Of a DNA stretch of 64,000 nt, positions 23,301 through 35,300 are shown piece after piece. Both the position numbers and the translations under genes were made by a program. The DNA is from Antedon mediterranea (taxonomy: Eukaryota; Echinodermata; Crinoidea; Comatulida; Antedonidae), in assembly GCF_964355755.1 (NCBI RefSeq), contig NC_092670.1, forward strand, positions 19,343,201 through 19,407,200. The letters run 5' to 3'. Position 1 is the first letter of the stretch; every line of letters starts with the position of its first letter. A model generated the notes under the pieces. That model was not told the DNA's origin. It saw only the letters and a program-made list of their open reading frames with translations, and did not search any database.

Positions 23301-26300
23301 GACTTACCTTTGCCACTTTGTCATATATATCCATAGCCCTAACCCATTTACACAAGCCCTCCTAGCGTGACTTACCTTTGCCACTTTGTCATATATATCC
23401 ATAGCCCTAACCCATTTACACAAGCCCTCCTAGTGTGACTTACCTTTGCAACTTTGTCATATATATCCATAGCCCTAACCCATTTACACAAGCCCTCCTA
23501 GTGTGACTTACCTTTGCAACTTTGTCATATATATCCATAGCCCTAACCCATTTACACAAGCCCTCCTAGTGTGACTTACCTTTGCAACTTTGTCATATAT
23601 ATCCATAGCCCTAACCCATTTACACAAGCCCTCCTAGTGTGACTTACCTTTGCAACTTTGTCATATATATCCATAGCCCTAACCCATTTACACAAGCCCT
23701 CCTAGTGTGACTTACCTTTGCAACTTTGTCATATATATCCATAGCCCTAACCCATTTACACAAGCCCTCCTAGCGTGACTTACCTTTGCCACTTTGTCAT
23801 ATATATCCATAGCCCTAACCCATTTACACAAGCCCTCCTAGCGTGACTTACCTTTGCAACTTTGTCATATATATCCATAGCCCTAACCCATTTACACAAG
23901 CCCTCCTAGCGTGACTTACCTTTGCAACTTTGTCATATATATCCATAGCCCTAACCCATTTACACAAGCCCTCCTAGCGTGACTTACCTTTGCCACTTTG
24001 TCATATATATCCATAGCCCTAACCCATTTACACAAGCCCTCCTAGTGTGACTTACCTTTGCAACTTTGTCATATATATCCATAGCCCTAACCCATTTACA
24101 CAAGCCCTCCTAGTGTGACTTACCTTTGCAACTTTGTCATATATATCCATAGCCCTAACCCATTTACACAAGCCCTCCTAGCGTGACTTACCTTTGCCAC
24201 TTTGTCATATATATCCATAGCCCTAACCCATTTACACAAGCCCTCCTAGCGTGACTTACCTCTGCAACTTTGTCATATATATCCATAGCCCTAACCCATT
24301 TACACAAGCCCTCCTAGCGTGACTTACCTTTGCCACTTTGTCATATATATCCATAGCCCTAACCCATTTACACAAGCCCTCCTAGCGTGACTTACCTTTG
24401 CCACTTTGTCATATATATCCATAGCCCTAACCCATTTACACAAGCCCTCCTAGGGTGACTTACCTTTGCAACTTTGTCATATATATCCATAGCCCTAACC
24501 CATTTACACAAGCCCTCCTAGGGTGACTTACCTTTGCAACTTTGTCATATATATCCATAGCCCTAACCCATTTACACAAGCCCTCCTAGCGTGACTTACC
24601 TTTGCCACTTTGTCATATATATCCATAGCCCTAACCCATTTACACAAGCCCTCCTAGGGTGACTTACCTTTGCAACTTTGTCATATATATCCATAGCCCT
24701 AACCCATTTACACAAGCCCTCCTAGGGTGACTTACCTTTGCCACTTTGTCATATATATCCATAGCCCTAACCCATTTACACAAGCCCTCCTAGGGTGACT
24801 TACCTTTGCAACTTTGTCATATATATCCATAGCCCTAACCCATTTACACAAGCCCTCCTAGCGTGACTTACCTTTGCAACTTTGTCATATATATCCATAG
24901 CCCTAACCCATTTACACAAGCCCTCCTAGCGTGACTTACCTTTGCAACTTTGTCATATATATCCATAGCCCTAACCCATTTACACAAGCCCTCCTAGCGT
25001 GACTTACCTTTGCAACTTTGTCATATATATCCATAGCCCTAACCCATTTACACAAGCCCTCCTAGTGTGACTTACCTTTGCAACTTTGTCATATATATCC
25101 ATAGCCCTAACCCATTTACACAAGCCCTCCTAGCGTGACTTACCTTTGCAACTTTGTCATATATATCCATAGCCCTAACCCATTTACACAAGCCCTCCTA
25201 GTGTGACTTACCTTTGCCACTTTGTCATATATATCCATAGCCCTAACCCATTTACACAAGCCCTCCTAGCGTGACTTACCTTTGCCACTTTGTCATATAT
25301 ATCCATAGCCCTAACCCATTTACACAAGCCCTCCTAGCGTGACTTACCTTTGCCACTTTGTCATATATATCCATAGCCCTAACCCATTTACACAAGCCCT
25401 CCTAGCGTGACTTACCTTTGCCACTTTGTCATATATATCCATAGCCCTAACCCATTTACACAAGCCCTCCTAGCGTGACTTACCTTTGCCACTTTGTCAT
25501 ATATATCCATAGCCCTAACCCATTTACACAAGCCCTCCTAGGGTGACTTACCTTTGCAACTTTGTCATATATATCCATAGCCCTAACCCATTTACACAAG
25601 CCTTCACAAGCAGCAGAAATATTTTTAATCACAGCTGGATCAAAATCTGGATTTGGAATGTATCTAAAATAATAAGTTCAACATTAACATTACAGTCAGA
25701 CAGTAGTACAATATGAAAAAATACGGATACATGTAGGATAGGAAAGAATAGAAGTCATTGGGGTTTCAGAATAATATTATAAAATGTCTAGTATTGTTGA
25801 TATAAAGCCATGTATATACAGTTCTGAAAAGAACTGTAGAGAAATTTAACAGTTCTTTTCAGAACTATTTATACGTGGTGTACCACAAACTTTATATCAA
25901 CATTTGATTTCGCCATGTAAACTTTCAAACAATATTTGTCTAGTATTGTTAAAGATGGAGACATTATGATTTTTAAAAAAAAACATCTTACGTGGCTCGA
26001 ATTTTCTTAATAACTGCTGGTGGAATAGCATCCTTATTGTATGTCTTCAAAGACTCCAAGAATTTCATATCACTAAGAACTTTTTGAGATGGTCCCCAGT
26101 AGTCTTCCACCATCTTGCCACTGCCGGATGGATCAGGTTTTCTCTCTGGTTTGATTCCCTTCATAATGCAGATAGATTCCATCACAAGTTTGACACCATG
26201 TGGAGGGTTCTATGGAAGAAATAAAATATAATTATTTTTATGCAACGACTATAATGATTATAATAAAAACAAACACAAAGCATTTAAAGGTCCTATAAAT

Positions 26301-29300
26301 AACCTATCCTACCTTCATGGATTTGACCATTGAGATGTCACTTGGTTTCAGTGTGTTGAGGGCTTGTATGGAAGACTCCAGTGCTGGTATAGCTTCAGCA
26401 AGATCGCTTTCACACTCATCTTTAATGGACTTGGCTGCGGCTGCTGCTTCATTTGCAACTGCTTCATCTGCTCCTACAAGCTGCAACACAAATTATCACC
26501 ACATATACTTTTTATTATGCAAGTTTTTTTGTCTCATGTATACAACAAACAGACTAAGTGTAAATAGCTATCCCAATTGGTAGGAATCCTTTAAGACAAT
26601 TTATACAATATACTGTACAAAAAGAGACCTTGTTAGCACCAAGATTCATAAAGCTCATAGAGCATAAAGTTAAAAGCACACTTACTTCTTTCTTAGCCTC
26701 TACTTCCACTGTATCCTGTTCAATCTTTATCATAAGTTTATCAGTTTCCTCCGATGTCTTGATCAGCTCTGGTTGAAGGTCCGTCAGTTCCTGTTGCATC
26801 ACTGACACCTGAGAGGCGGCAAAGTCTAATTTCTCCAGACCAATCAGATATCGGTTCTTCAAATTCATGATCTCTGTTCTCTTTAGGTGCAGAAGCTTCT
26901 TGAAAGTCATTATTAATTCCAAGTAAGAGGTTGGTGTGACATAGTTATGGCGTCGAAGGGTATCCAAAAACCTGTTGGAGTGTTTTAGTAATCAAAATTA
27001 TTCAGTCAATACTGTTTTATCACACTGTTACTAATTTTATTTGGTTAATTGATAAGCACCGTCTACACTATCTAACTTGATGTGACAAAAAAAGGGTGTG
27101 TGTGTGCCCAAATATGGTAGTGATATGATGTCATTGTGTCCATTGATATTTTTTTGACATAAAGTTTGATAGTGTAGACAGATCTAGATCCTATTTCAAT
27201 TAAGTACATGATGTTTCTTAAACTAAAACAGTGTCATGAGACTTGAATTCAGTTTGAAAAAGAAATATACAATGACAGTGTGCTTACGTTTCTGACATCA
27301 GTCGGACACTCTCATGAAAATGCTGACACATCCAGACACAAGAATCTCGGATTTCGTCTTCCAGATCCATGTCCTCCAAGAACCTGTTGGCAACCATCTG
27401 CAATGCATCTGGAGGCCAAGCCTGCACGACGAAAAGACATACATAATCATTATACTGTCATCAAACAGAACTGAAATATTCTCTAATGTACAGTACAGAT
27501 ATTGTATAATTTTTTACACAATACTACATTCTGGCATTTTAATGCAACCACTTTAAAGTGTCTTTCAGACCTGCTCCGGTCCAGCAAATAAAATTGCATC
27601 TCAATGTTTCGTTTTCAAGACACTCGACGCAGCTATGCACCAACCATTTTTCTCGAGCGTAACCACATAGTGTATTGTGAGAAAAAATAGTTTATAATGC
27701 TGGACACAAAATCAGGAGTAAACCGGAACCAGAGCAGGACCGGAGAGCAGGTGTTTACACTCACCTGGAACCAATCAATTGTACAGCAGTTGATGAGTGA
27801 TGGAAACATTCTAAGCCTGTTTCTGAAGGCATCTCCAATAGGACTCATAGCTAGCACCACATGTAGGTTACGACGGACACGTTCAATGAAAAAGTTATAC
27901 ATTGATAATGGAGTAGCTTCAATTTTTCTTCCCTAAAAATCATACAATATAAGGATTAGTGGTACTGGTAATGGCAGGAATAAAGGTTAGTGCTGGTTGT
28001 AGTTGTTTCTTTGCATTCATCCTGGCACAATTGAATTACATTCAACATAATCTGCAGCCTGTTGAATCATTCTCTGTAAATACCTGACAAATGGCACACG
28101 TGCTTGCATTATATATGTTCTAGATGTAATATGTAATGGCTATATATTGATTGTTAATTAACTGTTTACAACTAGACTAAAGCTCTGTCTACACTATCAA
28201 ACTAGTTTGACAATAAAAGTGCCCAAATATGGTAGTGATATGATGTCATAGCATCCATGTATGGGCACATCACTTTTGTTGTCAAATTTGATAGTGTAGA
28301 CAAAGCTTAAGATAATAATTATGATTTGATAATAAATATGGGTCTGGTAAATATGATGATATTGAAGATGCCTTATGTTAACTAACATGCAGTATACTAA
28401 AGTTTAACAAAACCCCTTTTCATAGTTGTTGTTACTAGCATCTTGCATCTTGCAAAGATTACCCATTCTGTCTCTATAAATTGTAAGTCTAACATGCAGT
28501 TAACTAGTTATCTTTATTCATTATAATGTTATGATTGAGTACTACTGATATTCATAATAATGATAATAATAATAATAATAATAATAATACAGTAATAATA
28601 ATAATAACAAAGCAATGATAATAATGAAGATGTTGAAGATAAATTTATCCATGCTGTCATCTAGGAATATAAATAGGGCTGGGATTGAAGATTACAATAT
28701 GATGATTTTCACATGTATTGATGAAGACTATATCAATTATTGTGATTATGGTAATAATTCATTATGAAAACTAAAGAAAGATGACATGACGATGAATAAG
28801 GTTTTCAATGGCATAGATACAACCTTGTTCCTAGAACGCCCTTCAATGCGGTCCTTGTGCTCTTGCTGTTCATAAGAGTAATAATTATTTGTAATAAGCA
28901 AAATCATTTAAATAATAATATGCTAATAGGGAGGGGAGAGCCCTTCAATTTTAGAAATTAAGACAATTCCATTTTTAATTGAGGGGTGTTCTAATAGAAA
29001 AACACAATATAGATTTTATCAAATAAAGTATAAAATGTTGGTACTTTGTAGGTACTTTGTTTCTTACCTCTACTCTGGCAGCTTGTTGCATTTTTTCAAT
29101 AATTTCTGCTTTCTCATCAGCTGGGTAGAGATTGGGAACATCTCCAGTGTTTAGGATCATGTTGATGTCTTCAACAAAGGATTCATCTTTTATCTGGTTA
29201 TCTCCAAATAGAAAGACGGTTTGCTTGCCTTCTGAACCGGCTTTCAACAAGAGCTGTAAAGAATAAAGGCATTGAAATTGACTGGTCATAGGTTTTTTTA

Positions 29301-32300
29301 TTGCTTTAATAGATTTTGCAAGACATGACAGGAAACCAAGCTCAATCACAACTATTTGTCTTTCAACATGATTGTTTAGCAAGAGTGTGAAATACTATAC
29401 CTTTTTCAAATCTTCTCTCCATTCATTCGATGTGTAGTTCTTAGTGATTTCAATCTGGAAGAGTTCGTAGTCAGCCATGAATGTTGCCAGTTTGGTAGCA
29501 CTTTGACGACCGCTTCCACCAATACCTAATAAACAAAATAATAAATAGAAATATGCAGTTTCATTTCGCATTTGACACTTTTTACAAATTTTGAAGGGCA
29601 CATGTTTAGTAGTCTGACTTGATTTGATATATACTACATAGTTTAATGTGTGTATAATGTTGATGGGTTGAATGGTGAGAATATTTCATGAGTTGAAAAA
29701 ATGCCTTACCTATCAGCAATGCATGTCCATTGTCTTGTTTCAGCACCCGACACACACGTGAGATATGTTCAATGGCAAACTTAAACATGACTAGGCTCAT
29801 TGGAGCTTTGCTTATCTGATTATACTCAACTAAGTAACCCTCCATAACTGATGTGAGCTGCTTCAAGTCTGCTACTTCATCATAGGCTTTCACATCCGAG
29901 TCTGGGTTGATGAAGTCACAAAAGAACAAGGAGCGGATGTTATCGTCGATGAGCTTACCGCTCGGCGACAGGTGGCTTAGAACTTTGTCCAAGCTCTGCT
30001 TGAATGAGCTTTGTGTCATCTCTTTCACAATACCAAAAAATGTTTGTCTAATAAATAAATAATAGAAACATAACTTTTAATTTGTACTACTTCCCAGATG
30101 TTTGTGATTGACATGCTTCCTTACAAATCTTAGAATCGGTGCTCTACACTTCTACACCAAGGTCAGACTAGGTTCCAATTCAGCCAATGATTAACGTTGT
30201 CATGATTCTTACCCAAAGATAATCTTAGTAATTGAGAAAGGGCAGTAGTGCCCTAGAAACCTGTGGCTGTTTTCACCATTCACACTTAATCTAAAGAAAG
30301 CATTTACCCTTAAAATTAATATCCTATCTAAGTGAATACGATTTAAGGGAAATACTTCAATATTTATTGAGTTTAGTAAAATACTTAATATTTAAGAGAA
30401 ATATCTCACTTAAGTGTTATTGGTGAATACGGCCAATAGGTACATACAAATTCACAGTACAAATATTTTTCTCCAACCATCAACAGTACTATAACCTAAA
30501 CTTAAGACTTAGGACTTGGTATGGAATCATGCTTTTATTTCTCATTGGTAATTGGTGATCAATATTACTGTGACAAATATGAGAAAAATCCTACCTGTCA
30601 TTTTCATCAATAAGACGATCATAAAACACACGGTAAACTTCATGGATCCAGAGACGTATCAACTTATCTTTGTCATCCTCAACAAGATGTGTCTTTGGTG
30701 CCAATAAAACACCTCTTATGACGCGAGCAAAATCACGCAGGTTGAAAACGTAATGTGATTTAGATGGTGTGGGCAAGAAGTTGGTTATAGCAGCCTTGTA
30801 GACACCCATCGTTGCTTGGACCATTATCTGTAGAATATAACTAAAGTTAAATATACTAAACAATCTTTTGGATGCTGACCCAATCAACTTGATATCTAGA
30901 TGGCCCAAAACCCATGACCAATACTAGATGGCCCATGACCAGGCTTACTAGATGGCCCAAAACACATGACCAAGCTTTACTAGATGGCCCAAAACCTATG
31001 ACCAGGCTAGATGGTCCAAAACTCATGACCAGGTTTACTAGATGGCCCGAAATCCATGACCATCTTATTAGAAATCCTTTGTCATACTAAACTTTACTAT
31101 AAAATAACCTTTTTGTTAACAGCTAAATCATACCAAACATGGTAGACTACTATTTACAATCATGGTAGATGACCTTGTTTTAAAATCTCACCTTTCCTAG
31201 TCGTACAAAAGCACCATCATAGCCTTTGGCGAAATGCCAATCAGTGATGTTTGTGAAAATCTGTGTCATTGTAGCATCGTCAAAAGAGTCAATAGATATT
31301 ATGTTGAAATGGCGAGTGAAACGGCCGGTAATGTCGTTGCGTCCACCACCTGGCGGTCCCATGGCTGTCACTATAATCTTTTTTTAAAATACAAAATGGA
31401 TTAAAGAGTTTATATAAGAGAGTCTGTTTTCTATGCACAAAGAATAAATACATATATTGGCTAGAGTTAGAATAACTATGGCGGTTTTTAGTAGCAGTGG
31501 AGTGGGAGTTTTAATGGCAGAAAGCATTTGCAGTCAGCCTAGTGGCAGTAGTAGTGGAAGCCACACTGGTGTCATTGGTTGTTTGAAATGATAGAGCAAC
31601 TTACTGTATCAATAAGTTCAAGTTTGGAAGTATCTTTCTTATCAAACCAATGTTTGTGATCAATCCACTGCCTGAGCAATTCAATTGGAGGTTGCGCTCC
31701 ATACACCTCCTTAGCTGGCATGTTCAGATCATCTACAAATAACACACATTTCTTGTTCATTGGCGGCCCATACACACCCTTTCTTCGCCTAAATAGGAAA
31801 GTATAAAATGATTCTAATAAAAATGTGTTACTTTAGCTGAAAAAAGACAATACTTACCTAATACATAATTTGCACATTAAAATAATACACACCTATCCAA
31901 TTTAGACATGATAATATCTTGCGTCTGATTTGCTGATGTACGAGCAGAAAAATTGATGTTATTTGGTAAGAACCTGTATTGAAGAAGAAACAAATGTTAA
32001 ATGTTAAACAACTGGACTTAGTTTTCATGGCATGCTTGGAAATGTCGGAAAACAGTTTAAAAAACACTTACTGTTCTTTTGGCAATCCAACTAGGTAGTC
32101 ATTGGTAATGGCGGATTTTCCAGTACCAGTTGGTCCTATGAACATTAATGGTGTGCCATGGCTAAGGTATGTGTCCAAGAAAAACACCTGTTTAGCTGTG
32201 TCGTTGGTTTGAATGATCAAATCACTAACCTAAAAAGATAAATGTTGGAACATATTTAAAGATCTTTGTGTTAGCAGGAATCAGTGATCATATTCATCAA

Positions 32301-35300
32301 TCACACTTAAGTGGGATATTTCTATTGAAAAGTAATAATTTCACTTAAGTCAATACAAATTTAAAGATTTCCCTTAAATGTGAAAACGGCTAATGGGTCC
32401 TCTATTTTGCTGGATGAGAGAAAAAGAGAAGCTCAAATGAAAACCACTACTACATCACACCAATGAATATCAACAGTAAATACATCAACTGTTCACAAAA
32501 ATGATACAACATTCTGAGTAAACTTTCAAATGATACAACATTCTGAGTAAACTTTCAAATGATACAACATTCTGAGTAAACTTACTTTTGATACAACATG
32601 CATATAATATTACTTCCATTCACTTACTTTTGCATCTTTTGGCAACACTGATTTTTCTTTATCAATATAATCAATCCAATCAGTCCATTTTCCACTTGCT
32701 TGCTTTTCAAAGAAATAATCATAAACAGTTCCTCTTTCTGGAAATGAGTTGCTCTGAAAATAAACGTAAAGACAGTTCATAGGACAATTTATATTTAGGC
32801 ATATCACTACCATATTTGGCATATCACTACCATATTTGGCATATCACTACCATATTTGGGCACTTTTTTTGTCAAACTAGTTTGATAGTGTAGACAGAGC
32901 TTTAGTTTAACAATCATAAGTGTAGTTTCTTCATTTTATACCTTTGTAATTTTGATGCTCTTTGGTTTTGGATGGTTTGGATCAGTTCCACTAATTAACA
33001 CACGGAAGAATTGATCAAACTTCTTGCAACTGTCGCTGTTCAGTGTTCCACCAACTGTCCACACAAGAGAGAACAGGAACAGCCCTTGCAACCACAGGGT
33101 TATCTAAGTGAATAAAAAAATTATTCTCCATAATAGAGTAGTAGTAATCATAGAAAGAAGAACTGGTTGTGCATACTGGAATTGTATTAGAATCTTCAGA
33201 GACAATATAGGGTCAATCCACCATTCGTTCTATAGTTATTTAGCCAGGTAAAATTAGCAATAATTGGCCAATGAAACCAAACGGTGAATAACCAAGCCTG
33301 AACGAATTCATAGTGTTTTGATATAAAGTTTGCGGTACACCACGTATATTAGTTGAACTGTTGAGAAGTTCGCCATGCAAACCTTTAAACAATATATTTA
33401 TAGTGTTTATTAATTTAGGAATTAGTCTGCTGTCCTCACTCACCTGTTGATTGCTCATTTCTGGTTGGCCTTCTTGTCCAGACACTGCAATTTCATCCAT
33501 GAGGCATGTGTACAGGTTCATTAGTGAGTTGGCGAGATGAATTACAGATGTCTGGATGAACACTTTACACTCGTGTCTGATGAAATCTGAAACAAAGCAA
33601 ATAAATAACTATGATGATATGCCAGCACTTTTAGTTATGCTATACATTATGTTGCATTGACCACTCGCTCTCTTTCTTTCTTGGAAATGTCTACAACTAA
33701 AGGCCAACTCAGACTGCGTCGTACAACAAGGCTGATAAGACATCTTGACTCATCAGTACTGTCCGAGTTGAATCCTGACAAGACAAGTCGTCTTGAGATA
33801 GCGACGGGCATAGTTTTTAGGTATTCATGAAAACTTTAAACATGTTTAATTTTCTCCCGACAAGAAGACTCCTCTGGCCTCGTCATACAACGCTGTTTGA
33901 GTTGGCCTTAAAACTGAGTATACAAGATTAGTTTTTGGCAGCATACAATGTATACTGTAGGTCTCTTGCCAGATGTAATACAGGAAATGAAACCACTAAC
34001 CCCAACAAGGATCAATCAACCACTCAAACAAGTCATTGATCATTTCCTTATGTTCCTCTTTGACAGCAGGTGGTAGATTTTCCATGTACGATGTCTTAAG
34101 AGGACGCCATCCAAGCTGGTGTGGTTCCATGTAGATCATACCACATCTACTGACAGTAGCTGGTGAGGCTTGCTCTAAGTCTGCAGGCTCAAAGATCAAA
34201 TTCTGCTTGTTGTTCATTTGAATAATCTCACCACTCATCAAACATAGCTAAAAAAATAAATATTTTAGCTAAGCATGGAGTTGTCTAATGAGTACATCAT
34301 TACAGGCTGTACTTTATTATAATATGTTATAATATAACCTCTATTACAGGGAAACATTCGGGACATAAACTGTCCCTTTAAGCGGGGTGTCACCTGAATA
34401 GAGATTGGCTGTACTGATAAAACTTGTTTGTTCGGGAAAGTGTCCGCAATATAGTTTGTGAGGAGGAGAGGTTCTACTGTAAATTGTGTTATTGCTTGAA
34501 ATGTCCATCACTTGAATCACCAAAAAAGGTCAAAGAGGATGGAGTTTTAACTTGAATTTCAGGTTGAGGCTATTAGTAAGCACAAGTTTCTTTGAATCAT
34601 GTATGTAAACTTTACTTTACCTTCTTATTGTCATCCAAGACCGTGTTCATATTTTCAATCCAGACAGCATCCACTGGGCCATCAAACAATATCCACTTCC
34701 GATCTTCAGACTGTGAAGCAGCTTGTTCACGAAATGTATTAGCCAGCACACCTAAAAGAAATCAATACTTTTATTTAATTTTTATTGAGCACATACATCA
34801 GTGTTTCACATGGTATCAACGGCTTGTTGTTTCAGCTGAAAAAAATCTTTGCATTCCTTATATGTATTATTATTAAACATATTAAAATTTATTACAGAAA
34901 GCATAAAACAACTGAGTCAAATAGGGATGCTAATGTAATTCTAAAGCTCTGTCTACACTATCAAACTAGTTTGACAAAAAAAGTGTGATGTGCCCAAATA
35001 TGGTAGTGATATGATATCATCATGTCCATATATGGGCACATCACATGTTTTTGTCACATAAAGTTTGACAGAGCTTAATTGAATAAAAATGTATCTCCTT
35101 ACCATCTGTCCATTCATGCGAGACGGGGTCAAAGCAACCATATAGCTGACCCATAGTGATAGCCTTAGGGTTTATGATTTCAAAGATAACCTTAAACTCA
35201 TTCATTAGCCCTCCTGCGTGTAGATCTCCAAGAGCATTGGCCAGCACCTTATAGGCTGATGTCTTGCCTCCCATCGGGTCGCCTACGATCATGAAGCCAT

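Noticed and set aside
20027-25601. CRISPR-like array
   Set aside because: Regular spacing, but there are no unique spacers; the whole 68-bp unit repeats and derives from a dynein exon boundary in a eukaryotic gene.
20027-25601. Recursive (ratchet) splice sites, since each unit reads AAAG|GTAAGT
   Set aside because: The sequence before each AG has no pyrimidine tract (TATGACAAAGTTGCAAAG), so these are donors only.
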